Of a DNA stretch of 42,371 nucleotides, positions 1 through 7,637 are shown piece by piece. Source of the stretch: Oscillatoriaceae cyanobacterium Prado104 (GTDB lineage: Bacteria > Cyanobacteriota > Cyanobacteriia > Cyanobacteriales > Microcoleaceae); contig JALOON010000083.1 in NCBI GenBank assembly GCA_025454405.1, positions 1 to 42,371 of the forward strand, written 5' to 3'. How positions within the stretch are numbered: the stretch's first letter is position 1; each line of letters opens with the position of its first letter. The notes beneath the pieces were generated by a model. The model was not told where the DNA came from, made no database searches, and was given only the letters and a program-made list of their open reading frames with translations. The translations under genes and the position numbers were made by a program.

Positions 1-180
1 CCCGAGAACTGTCTTTAACTCACAACTCAAAATTCAAAACTCAAAACTCCCGAGAACTGTCTTTAACTCACAACTCAAAATTCAAAACTCAAAACTCCCT
101 CTCAACTCAAAATTCAAAACTCAAAACTCAAAACTCCCTCTCAACTCAAAATTCAAAACTCAAAACTCCTTACCAACTGT
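1..180. repeat. AT-rich AACTCAAAACTC-type tandem repeat block
   Basis: Short degenerate units built from AACTCAAAATTC and AACTCAAAACTC, separated by CCCGAGAACTGTCTTTAACTC or CCCTCTC, fill the left edge of the window. The first 48-base unit is repeated almost exactly. The same family, often in inverted orientation, recurs near 23.8 kb, 37.65 kb and at the right edge. It lies just downstream of the FHA-ABC gene, which is read leftward. No coding potential is visible. Confidence 0.85.
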
Positions 181-187
181 CAACTAT

Positions 188-2584
188 TCATAAAATATCT
201 TTCCGCTTCTGCAACCCCAAAGTTAGCATCAAATAAACCAAAATATGCACGCACAGCATCCCCCAATTTAAACTTAAATTATGCCAGGTCGGATCGTAAA
301 CAGGTGTAGGCTCGAAGGGCTGGGGAATCGTACTCCCGTCGGGCAATGTTGCAGGCGCGGGAACCATCGCATTTACATTAACTAACGATCCGTAAGCACC
401 TACAGACCACCTACTTAACATCAGCCAAGAAAACTTGCTCGCCACACCTTCGGTCTTGAACAAAACTCCTGAAAAAACAATCTGAGGTAGCAATAATAAA
501 GGCAAAGCGCTATTGGCTTGCGAGCCATTTTTGACAATTGCTGAAACTAGCAATCCGAGACTGATACAGCTTAATAAAGTTAAAAATGTGGTGATTGCAG
601 CTCCCGTAGGCCATGATATTAAACTCGGATCGGGGGATTTAAATGCGATCGAGATTACTCCTACCATTAATATAGTTTGCAGCACTGCCAAGCCGGAAAG
701 TATCAAAAGTTTTGAACCTAAATAAGCAAACAATCCTAAATTGACCAAGCGTTCGCGCAAGTAAATAGCTGATTCTTTGACAATTTCTTGCAGGGAAGTT
801 GACAGACCAACCCAAATTGCGGCGCAGGTAAATACAAACAAAACTCTGAGCGCTAAAGGCGCTAAAGTTGCTTCCGGTGCGCCAATTAACGGGTCTTTAT
901 CTCCGACTGCAATGCGCAGCGCAATAATGCCGACTGGCGCTGTTAAAAGAGCTAAACTCAAGTTAATCACGTCGCGCGAAATTAACTGAAAATAGCGCTG
1001 GCACAGGAGACTGATTTGTTTGACAAAAGATACGGATTTTGGTTTGGGAGGAGCGGTGGATTTTTGCTTTTCGGCATTGCCTTTGCTGAAATGGTTGACT
1101 ATATAGCGCTGGTAGTATTCAGAGTCTTTAAACTTTTGACTCCAGTTTTTTACCTGGTTTTCTGTGGTGTCTAACTCGCTGTAAATGTCCGCAAAATCGC
1201 CTGTTTTGACTTCAAAAAAATCTCGGGATTCAGCGGGCGGTCCGAAGTAACAAAGGCGTCCGCCTCGACCTAGAAAAACGATGCGATCGCACATTGTAAT
1301 ATTAGCCGTCGCGTGGGTTACTAAAATTACCGTCCGCCCCTGACTTGCCAGTTTTTGCAGCAGTTGCATCATCTTTTTATCCAAACCAGGATCGAGTCCT
1401 GAAGTCGGTTCGTCTAAAAAGAAAAGTTTGGGATCTGCTAGCAGTTCCACACCGATACTCACTCGTTTTCGCTGTCCGCCACTTAACTGTTTGACCAACT
1501 TATCGCGCTCTTGAGTCATTTCAATATCTTCTAAATTTTTTTCGACTATTTGTTGGAGTTCCGCATCCGGTGGCAAACGCAATTTAGCCGCATAGGTCAA
1601 TACTTCTACTACTGTTAAATCTGCGTGAATAATATCATCTTGAGGTACGTAACCAATTTGATTGCGGTAGATGTTAAAGTTTTTGCGCAAGTTTTCGCCG
1701 TTAATAAAAACCACACCCAACGAAGTTTTTTCAAGACCTAAAAGCGCGCGCATTAAAGTAGATTTACCCGCACCGCTACCGCCGACTAAACCTACGAATT
1801 GACCTGGTTCAATAGCGAGGGTAACTCCATCCAAACGCTGCGGAATTACCAGATTGTAAGCATCCAAACGAATGCGATCGCCCCGGTCTTGCACCTCCAA
1901 CCGATCGCTGCGGTAAATTAGAGTAAAAGGTCCGATCCGAATCACATCTCCTTCCGACAATTTCACGGAATTTATTACTCGCTGACTGTTAACAAAAACC
2001 CCGTTAGCGCTGTGGTCTCGCAGAATATAATTGCCGCGATTGTCCGCATCAATTGTGGCGTGGCGTCGGGAAACAAGCAACGCATCTAATTGTAGGGTAG
2101 CGTTCGGATCGCGACCCAACAAAACAGAGCGATTTTGAAGACTAATTGACTGCTGGGAGGGCGCTACAACCCGATACGCTTGGGGGTTGAAATAAGTCAT
2201 GATTACTTGATTTATCGGATCGAGCCCGATCTGAATTTTCGTGCCATTTTGCAGGCAATAGCCTTCATTAATAGTAATCCGCGTGCGACCCACCAACAAT
2301 CCATTGGTACTCGGCTTCTGGCCGTCACCGTCGAAAATCCAGTAATTATCTCCTATTTGGCGCAAAATAGCATGAACGCCAGAAACTACCTGCCATTCTT
2401 CGGGAACTATCGCATCAGCCCGAGTGCGATCGCGACCCAAGATATGCTGTTGCTGTGTCAACTCGAATTGTATGCTTTTACCTTGACAGTTTAATACTAA
2501 ATACGGTCGATCGCTCTGAGTAGTCGGTTGCCCTGGATTGCCTTTCATAGTTGAATCGCGATTGTTGCATTCCCCAAATAGCAT
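188..2584 (-). CDS. FHA-FHA-ABC transporter fusion (ATPase plus ABC-2 permease)
   Basis: A 798-residue half-transporter with two N-terminal forkhead-associated domains. FHA1 is about residues 27-130 (LGRDRTRAD, SGVHA) and FHA2 about 146-225 (LGRDPNATL, VSRRHA, SANGVFVN). These domains normally bind phosphothreonine. The ABC ATPase follows at about 240-470, with Walker A GGSGAGKST at 268-276, signature LSGGQRKR at 367-374 and Walker B LFFLDEP at 387-393. The C-terminal third is an ABC-2 type membrane domain with about six hydrophobic segments. The order matches ABCG-like half-transporters and the mycobacterial Rv1747 type, which are expected to dimerise. Substrate is unknown. The first ATG is used here; a second in-frame ATG at 2548 is equally possible, as neither has a clear ribosome binding site. 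Control by a Ser/Thr kinase is inferred from the FHA domains only. Confidence 0.93.
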   Translation of the reverse strand: MLFGECNNRDSTMKGNPGQPTTQSDRPYLVLNCQGKSIQFELTQQQHILGRDRTRADAIVPEEWQVVSGVHAILRQIGDNYWIFDGDGQKPSTNGLLVGRTRITINEGYCLQNGTKIQIGLDPINQVIMTYFNPQAYRVVAPSQQSISLQNRSVLLGRDPNATLQLDALLVSRRHATIDADNRGNYILRDHSANGVFVNSQRVINSVKLSEGDVIRIGPFTLIYRSDRLEVQDRGDRIRLDAYNLVIPQRLDGVTLAIEPGQFVGLVGGSGAGKSTLMRALLGLEKTSLGVVFINGENLRKNFNIYRNQIGYVPQDDIIHADLTVVEVLTYAAKLRLPPDAELQQIVEKNLEDIEMTQERDKLVKQLSGGQRKRVSIGVELLADPKLFFLDEPTSGLDPGLDKKMMQLLQKLASQGRTVILVTHATANITMCDRIVFLGRGGRLCYFGPPAESRDFFEVKTGDFADIYSELDTTENQVKNWSQKFKDSEYYQRYIVNHFSKGNAEKQKSTAPPKPKSVSFVKQISLLCQRYFQLISRDVINLSLALLTAPVGIIALRIAVGDKDPLIGAPEATLAPLALRVLFVFTCAAIWVGLSTSLQEIVKESAIYLRERLVNLGLFAYLGSKLLILSGLAVLQTILMVGVISIAFKSPDPSLISWPTGAAITTFLTLLSCISLGLLVSAIVKNGSQANSALPLLLLPQIVFSGVLFKTEGVASKFSWLMLSRWSVGAYGSLVNVNAMVPAPATLPDGSTIPQPFEPTPVYDPTWHNLSLNWGMLCVHILVYLMLTLGLQKRKDIL

Positions 2585-2633
2585 ATCAAAAGATGAGGGG
2601 CGCTCGACTTATATATTCGAGTTAATTTATTTT

Positions 2634-2663
2634 TTACAATTAAGGCGCGTGCTAGATTATAAT
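2634..2663 (+). promoter_or_regulatory. Putative sigma-70-type promoter for the retropepsin operon
   Basis: TTACAA at 2634-2639 and a perfect TATAAT at 2658-2663 are separated by 18 bases, 39 bases upstream of the ATG at 2702. A good ribosome binding site (GGAGAGG) lies 6 bases before that ATG. The -35 match is only partial. Confidence 0.45.
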
Positions 2664-2701
2664 ATATTTCAGAAAACAACGGTTCATTAGGAGAGGTTAA
2701 C

Positions 2702-3025
2702 ATGACCGCACCACCAACACCATCAAAACGTCAGGCACGCCGGGGTCGCATTTTCCCAGAACATAACTGGTCGCCGGAAAAAATGGCTAAATATAAAGCA
2801 GAACGAGCAGCATTTGGTAAAAGGTGTCGCGCAGTTTTCGATCGGGTTGCACCTGAATTAATCGCAGACCACTACAATTGGTTTATCGTTATTGAGCCAG
2901 ATAGCGGCGACTACTTCATCGATCCAGATGCTAATAATGCCGTCCAAAAAGCTTGCCAAAAGTACGCTATGAATATGCTAGGTACTTTACGGCTCAATGA
3001 AACAGGAACCTGCGGAATGATATGA
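2702..3025 (+). CDS. Small conserved-type hypothetical protein, first gene of a retropepsin operon
   Basis: A 107-residue protein with a basic N-terminus (KRQARRGR) and a more acidic C-terminal half containing the segment YNWFIVIEPDSGDYFIDPD. It has no signal peptide or membrane segment. The start is supported by GGAGAGG 6 bases upstream. Its stop overlaps the start of the next gene by four bases (ATGA), a classic sign of translational coupling. I do not recognise a named family. Pairs of a small gene of this kind with a retropepsin-like gene are, from memory, frequent in cyanobacteria, and the arrangement resembles a toxin-antitoxin operon, but nothing in the sequence proves that role. Confidence 0.8.
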   Translation: MTAPPTPSKRQARRGRIFPEHNWSPEKMAKYKAERAAFGKRCRAVFDRVAPELIADHYNWFIVIEPDSGDYFIDPDANNAVQKACQKYAMNMLGTLRLNETGTCGMI

Positions 3026-3390
3026 TTTCAGGTGAATTCGGCGACATCGGTCAGTTATTTTTTGAAATAGAGTTAATTGCTGCTAGCGGTAAAATTTTTC
3101 CGATCGAAGTAATGCTAGATACAGGTTTCACAACAGGCTGGCTGGCAATTAACTCCCAAGATATAGAAATTTTAGAATGGCCTGTAGTTGAACGCCAGAG
3201 ATCCATGCAAACAGCAAGAGGTGAGGAATTTTTCGAGATCTATGCAGGCAAAGTTTTATTCGATTCAGAAGAGTTTGATATTCCAGTTATCGCAGGTAGC
3301 GAACTTCCCGAAAGTTTAATCGGTTTGGAATGGTTGAAAACGCGCAAATTAGTGGTAGACTTTCCAGCGGGCTTGCTGACCTTGGGATAA
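3022..3390 (+). CDS. Retropepsin-like (clan AA) aspartic protease
   Basis: A 122-residue protein with the single-lobe aspartic protease signature: MLDTGFTTGWLAI at about residues 31-43, containing the catalytic D-T-G, and a second hydrophobic glycine-containing strand near the C-terminus (ESLIGLEWL). Enzymes of this family work as homodimers, each chain giving one aspartate. There is no signal peptide, so it is predicted cytoplasmic. It overlaps the upstream gene by four bases and is followed 20 bases later by the carboxypeptidase gene, so the three may be co-transcribed. Protease activity itself is inferred from the motif; the substrate is unknown, and the upstream partner is a candidate. 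Confidence 0.8.
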   Translation: MISGEFGDIGQLFFEIELIAASGKIFPIEVMLDTGFTTGWLAINSQDIEILEWPVVERQRSMQTARGEEFFEIYAGKVLFDSEEFDIPVIAGSELPESLIGLEWLKTRKLVVDFPAGLLTLG

Positions 3391-3410
3391 ATGTGATAGA
3401 AATTAAAGTA

Positions 3411-4757
3411 ATGCTGAAAATTCGCTATTTGACTGCTGCCGTACCTACACTCATGCTGGCACTTGCTGCCGGATGCGCCGCTACTAAATCGCCCGAAATT
3501 CCTGCTCCTTCTCCTTCTCCTTCTCTGACTCCCCTAGCTGCGTCTTCCCCGCAGCCGCCAGCCCCACCCGCACAACCGTTAACGGTAGCTGAAAAGACTC
3601 CAGAAACACCAGCAAATACCAAAATCCAAGCATACCTCAACCAATTGGCAGCGCAAGGTAATGCTAAAGAAAATCAAGGAGTTTGGATGCAATCTGGCGA
3701 TACTTTATTAGCCAACCATCAAGGCACAGTTCCCCTGCCGGCCGCTTCAATTACCAAAGTAGCAACATCTTTAGTAGCCTTGCAAAAATTTGGACCGGAA
3801 CATCAATTTATCACAGAAATTGGGACAAATGGCAGTTTAGAAAATGGAGTTTTAAAAGGAGATTTGATAGTTCGAGGAAGCGAAGATCCATTGTTTGTTT
3901 GGGAAGAATCGATCGCCCTCGGCAATACCTTAAATAAAATGGGTATCAAACGAGTTACCGGCAATCTCATAATTGCCGGGAAATTCTACATGAATTTTGA
4001 ACTCGATCCGCTAAAATCGGGAGAATTGTTAAAACAAGGATTGAACAGTCAAATCTGGCCGCCAGAAGCTGCAGCCCAGTATCAAACCCTGCCTCCAAAT
4101 ACGCCAAAACCTGAAGTAGTAATTGAGGGTAACGTACAAGTTTCGCAAACACCAGACGTTAACGCGCAACCCTTAGTAAAACATTACTCTTTACCCCTCG
4201 CCGAACTGATTAAAAAAATGAATCAGTACAGCAACAATCCAATGGCAGATATGCTAGCAGATACTGTCGGCGGTGCTCAAACAGTCGCGCAACAAGCAGC
4301 AGCAGCAACAGGAGTTCCACCCGCAGAAATTCAACTCGTCAACGGTTCTGGTTTGAGTGAAGACAACCGCATTTCTCCCCGCGCTGCCTGTGCTTTATTT
4401 TTAGCATTAGAACGCGAACTCAAACCATTCAACATGACAGTTGCCGATGTGTTAACGGTAGTTGGCAGAGATAAAGGTATCCTGTCAGAAAGGCCTTTGC
4501 CAAAATTAGCAGTAATCAAATCGGGAACTTTGGATAATGTCAGCGCTTTGGGGGGTGCACTACCGACTCAGAAACAAGAAACAGTGTGGTTTGCGATTAT
4601 GAATGGCGGCGTGAATGTGGAACAATTTCGCGCCCAACAAGAAGTTTTGTTGAAAAGCTTTTTGAATGAATGGGGCAGCGTTCCAACGCCACCTGCTGAT
4701 TTAACGCCGAATCCTGCTAGAAGCAGCAAAGTATCTCGCAGCGAAATTGTTCAATAA
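3411..4757 (+). CDS. dacB: D-alanyl-D-alanine carboxypeptidase, PBP4/S13 family, lipoprotein
   Basis: A 448-residue penicillin-binding protein that trims or cleaves peptidoglycan peptides in the periplasm. All three active-site motifs are present: SITK at 113-116, S-N-N at 274-276 and KSGT at 370-373. The chosen start gives a lipoprotein signal peptide ending in LAAGC (Cys22); an in-frame ATG at 3330 would add 27 residues overlapping the previous gene and hide the signal. A Pro/Ser/Ala-rich linker of about 45 residues follows the Cys. The insert between the SxxK and SxN motifs is shorter than in the E. coli enzyme. The gene sits 20 bases after the retropepsin gene and may share its transcript. 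The polysaccharide deacetylase and LCP ligase nearby also act on the envelope. Confidence 0.93.
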   Translation: MLKIRYLTAAVPTLMLALAAGCAATKSPEIPAPSPSPSLTPLAASSPQPPAPPAQPLTVAEKTPETPANTKIQAYLNQLAAQGNAKENQGVWMQSGDTLLANHQGTVPLPAASITKVATSLVALQKFGPEHQFITEIGTNGSLENGVLKGDLIVRGSEDPLFVWEESIALGNTLNKMGIKRVTGNLIIAGKFYMNFELDPLKSGELLKQGLNSQIWPPEAAAQYQTLPPNTPKPEVVIEGNVQVSQTPDVNAQPLVKHYSLPLAELIKKMNQYSNNPMADMLADTVGGAQTVAQQAAAATGVPPAEIQLVNGSGLSEDNRISPRAACALFLALERELKPFNMTVADVLTVVGRDKGILSERPLPKLAVIKSGTLDNVSALGGALPTQKQETVWFAIMNGGVNVEQFRAQQEVLLKSFLNEWGSVPTPPADLTPNPARSSKVSRSEIVQ

Positions 4758-4872
4758 TATCCTGTCATACTAAATCCAGGTGAATCATCTCCAATTGTAG
4801 GGACAAGGCAGCGTCCATTGGTGTCAATTTAAGATCGAAAGCTAGTATCAGACTGTATGTTTCACCTTGAGA

Positions 4873-4989
4873 TCTAGATCCCCCCTAGCCCCCCTTAAGA
4901 AGGGGGGGACCGGAATTGCTAGCCTCCTGAAGGAGGCGGGGGAAACGATCGAAGTCCCCCTTTTTAAGGGGGATTTAGGGGGATCTAGA
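4873..4989. repeat. MITE-like element with imperfect terminal inverted repeats
   Basis: About 117 bases bounded by TCTAGATCCCCCCTA and its near-complement TAGGGGGATCTAGA, with one C/G length difference. Inside are three smaller hairpins: CCCCCCTTAAGAAGGGGGG, CCTCCTGAAGGAGG and CCCCCTTTTTAAGGGGG. The last is the same core as the repeat array near 21.6-22.1 kb. It lies between convergent genes. Confidence 0.75.
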
Positions 4990-5037
4990 CTCAGGTACAA
5001 ACTAAATTTCTCAATAGATCGAAACAAGTCCTTGCAA

Positions 5038-5967
5038 CTACTCTTTCTTTTTTAAAGTAGAAGCTCTTTGAGCTATATAAATTAACTCAGAAGGTGACGT
5101 ATCTTTGCTAACAGTCATCCGAGAAATGCGATAGTTATTTCTCAACCGCTTGACTCTGAGATAACCGTCATTATACAAAAACCCAGTTAAATGATATTTC
5201 GGCAAAATCTTTTCCACTTTCCTGTTTAATGCCCCGTAGGGATAAGCTATGTGAGCGCCGATAACTTTGTTGTTGTCTAAATCTCCCATACATTTTCTCA
5301 AAGCTGACTTAGATTTAGCAATTTCAAATTCTAAATTCTTGCCGCTCAATTTAGTTAAATTTTTGTGACTGAAACCGTGAGATTGCACGTCATAAAATCC
5401 CTTTTGATATCCGGCTCTTAACTCCTCGCAACTCGTGTGAGCTAAAAAATCTCCGCCAATATCAACACCTAAAAAAAGTGGGTTGACAAACAACACAAAC
5501 TTGCCCTTTTCTTTGTAGATAAAAGACAGCTTTTCTAAAAGCGGGAGCGCATTTTTATGCACTCCTTCATAGCCGTCATCAAAGGAAAGCATAATTGGTT
5601 TTTGACCGAGGTGTTGCGGCGGTAAAGGCTGAGACTTCTTGATGAAATATACGTACAAATCTTGAGACGATAAAAACCAATAATTTTGTTTGAATAAATA
5701 TTCTAAAAACACTGATAGTTTTTGTTTGGTGTAGTCAGTTTCAAAAGCCAGCCTGCGAGGCGGTAAATCCGCCGGATTTTGAATGTCTATAATGTCGTGA
5801 AAGCCGATAATCGGAATTCTGACCGATGTAGATTCTACAGTCCAGCCTGAAAGCCCCAAAGCAATTATTAGTACCAGCAGCAAGTAGATCGATTTGGCTC
5901 TGCGTAGCAGGCGAAATAGAAATTTTTGCAATAATTTTCCGGTTTCCATGAATTTCTCGATCTTCAT
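5038..5967 (-). CDS. Membrane-anchored polysaccharide deacetylase (NodB/CE4)
   Basis: A 309-residue protein with a cytoplasmic basic N-terminus, one membrane anchor at about 26-44 and an extracytoplasmic NodB domain from about 50. Visible CE4 motifs are LSFDDGYEG (metal and base aspartates D130, D131) and SHGFSH (H197 and H201), plus YPYG near 245. It should remove N-acetyl or O-acetyl groups from an extracellular polymer; which polymer cannot be told. The start codon is backed by GGAG about 5 bases upstream; a second ATG at 5949 lacks such a site. Convergent with the carboxypeptidase gene across the MITE-like element. Confidence 0.9.
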   Translation of the reverse strand: MKIEKFMETGKLLQKFLFRLLRRAKSIYLLLVLIIALGLSGWTVESTSVRIPIIGFHDIIDIQNPADLPPRRLAFETDYTKQKLSVFLEYLFKQNYWFLSSQDLYVYFIKKSQPLPPQHLGQKPIMLSFDDGYEGVHKNALPLLEKLSFIYKEKGKFVLFVNPLFLGVDIGGDFLAHTSCEELRAGYQKGFYDVQSHGFSHKNLTKLSGKNLEFEIAKSKSALRKCMGDLDNNKVIGAHIAYPYGALNRKVEKILPKYHLTGFLYNDGYLRVKRLRNNYRISRMTVSKDTSPSELIYIAQRASTLKKKE

Positions 5968-6397
5968 ACACTCCTCAGTTGTTTATTGGAATTTAGGCAT
6001 CTACCCAAGAAACTGGGTTTTTACCAATTTTAAGGGCTGCGACGCATCTTTTCGCAAACAATTCGGTTTCTTGGTTCTTGACAATTTATTTTGGCCTTTT
6101 CATCTTTACCATTAATGGCTGTAAATTCAGCAATGATGAGGTATTTTTTGGTATTTCTTTGGAATCTGGGTAGTTTTTGTCCGCAGTTGACAGTTGACAG
6201 TGGAGTTTTTAAAACGCCAGATGCGAGACTCTCGATATTTGGCAAGCATTCGATCGCCCCGATCGGTTGCAAAAGTACACAATACAAAACAGAGCGGTGC
6301 GCCATGCTACAATTAAATATCGCGTAACTGTCACCGCAAATCGACAAGTGGCGATCGGCTCGATCGCACTTTTTGGGAAAAAATAATATATCGATTC
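5968..6397. other. Intergenic region, no gene recognised
   Basis: 430 bases between divergent genes. Open frames exist on both strands, but they are short, rich in Cys/Arg/Phe and lack ribosome binding sites. A CAGTTGACAGTTGACAG heptamer repeat lies at about 6182-6200. It probably holds promoters for both flanking genes, none of which I can place with confidence. Confidence 0.6.
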
Positions 6398-6826
6398 ATG
6401 TCCAACCAACATCAGACTGACTTAACTGTTGAAAAAGCACAGCAAATCCTCAAGGATTTCACCTGTTTGGATATCAAATCTGTAGCATCTGTTGCCGAAA
6501 AACAGGTGCTGCGCGAAGCTGTCTTGCTGGTAGCCGATAGTTCGGATTACCAGATGTTGGGAGTTTGCGCGACTTCGACAGATGAAGGTTTTTTAGCTTT
6601 AGAAACCTATTTAAAAGCTTTGGGATATCAGGCTGTTTTCGACTCAAATGCTGTCCCTGCAATGACAGGTTCGGTTTATATTAAGTTCAATACTTTGAAG
6701 GGTTCTTATTATATTGACAGCTATACAGGAACTTATAGGGGCGTTTTGGTGTCCTGTCAATCTTCCTCAGAAGATGGGATTACAGGAACCTACGGTCATT
6801 TACCTCTAGATTTATTTGTCGATTAG
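6398..6826 (+). CDS. DUF1824-like cyanobacterial protein
   Basis: A 142-residue soluble protein (no signal or membrane segment). Its size and layout resemble the cyanobacteria-specific DUF1824 family: an N-terminal helical part (LTVEKAQQILKDF), a strand-rich middle, and YYIDSYTGTYRGVLVSCQSS followed by ITGTYGHLPLDLF. The family assignment is from memory of the pattern and function is unknown. No Shine-Dalgarno is visible before the ATG, which is common in cyanobacteria. Standalone, divergent from the deacetylase. Confidence 0.82.
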   Translation: MSNQHQTDLTVEKAQQILKDFTCLDIKSVASVAEKQVLREAVLLVADSSDYQMLGVCATSTDEGFLALETYLKALGYQAVFDSNAVPAMTGSVYIKFNTLKGSYYIDSYTGTYRGVLVSCQSSSEDGITGTYGHLPLDLFVD

Positions 6827-6941
6827 TCATCAGCCAGCAGCTATCAGTCAAACAATTTCGGAGGCGATACAAATCCCTTAAACGAACCGCAAAGAGTTGC
6901 TTTCTCCACTAAAATTAGAAAATGGTTGCACGATCTCAAAA

Positions 6942-7394
6942 CTATCGTCTTTCGATCGAGAGCGAGTTCGATCGAGAGTTTTTAGAATTTGAAGGAGGAT
7001 TGATATTGACGCGCTCTCGCCAGAGCAACAGCGGAATGCTTAAAGTTCCTAAAAGCATCACTACACCAGCGAGAATCCAAACTAGCAGGCGATTGGGGCG
7101 ATAATCACCTCGCTCGATTTGCCAGAAAATTCGATCGTAACGCCATGCTGCCAAAGCAATGACTGCAATGCCAACAACGACCAGACTTAACCCTAAAGTT
7201 TCGGAGTTAAAGAAGGGATGAGACGAGACTTGTTGCTGAGTTAGGGTAGCTTGAAATTGACGCAGAAATAAAGTGAAGCGAGCGATGGCAAACCCAAAAC
7301 CAATTAAAGCTAGCGAAGTTCGCAACCATGCCAGAAACGTTCGTTCGTTTGCCTGATGTTCCCGCTGTCGGTCTATTTTGGAACTCTTATTCAT
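6942..7394 (-). CDS. DUF202 (YidH-like) membrane protein
   Basis: A 150-residue integral membrane protein. The DUF202 hallmark ANERTFLAWLRTSLALIGFG sits at about residues 15-34, followed by two further hydrophobic segments (LSLVVVGIAVIALAAWRY at about 79-96 and LLVWILAGVVMLLGTLSIPL at about 112-131). The tail is Ser/Asn-rich and polar. Proteins of this family have three transmembrane helices and no defined role. No ribosome binding site is evident. Confidence 0.9.
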   Translation of the reverse strand: MNKSSKIDRQREHQANERTFLAWLRTSLALIGFGFAIARFTLFLRQFQATLTQQQVSSHPFFNSETLGLSLVVVGIAVIALAAWRYDRIFWQIERGDYRPNRLLVWILAGVVMLLGTLSIPLLLWRERVNINPPSNSKNSRSNSLSIERR

Positions 7395-7584
7395 CAGAAA
7401 TATTGAAAGCCAGGGGAAAACTCATTTTTACTTGAGTTTAGATATTCTCACATCCTCCTTGAGGAGGGGGAATTTAAGAATCGTAGTCGATCGCAGTCTG
7501 CGGGCGATCGTCAAAATATCTCAAATGGATTCTATAGAATTCGATCGAGCAACTCCTAATAATATTACAGTCAGATTACTCCCC

Positions 7585-7617
7585 AGAAACCCGGTTTCTT
7601 CAAGAAACCGGGTTTCT
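7585..7617. repeat. Perfect 16-bp inverted repeat of the AAACCCGGTTTC family
   Basis: AGAAACCCGGTTTCTT at 7585-7600 and its exact complement at 7602-7617 are separated by a single C. It lies 20 bases beyond the stop of the LCP gene (read leftward), so it could act as a transcript-end hairpin, though no T-run follows. Related copies occur at 20277-20337 and 40656-40691. A second small hairpin, CCTCCTTGAGGAGG, lies near 7454-7468. Confidence 0.8.
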
Positions 7618-7637
7618 AATACCTCACAGTCTACTGC

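Noticed and set aside
6030..6347. Short ORFs on both strands between the deacetylase and DUF1824 genes
   Set aside because: No ribosome site, Cys/Arg-rich composition and overlap with each other.
7440..7500. IS200/IS605-type end (CCTCCTTGAGGAGG hairpin)
   Set aside because: Only a single hairpin; no transposase or second end nearby.
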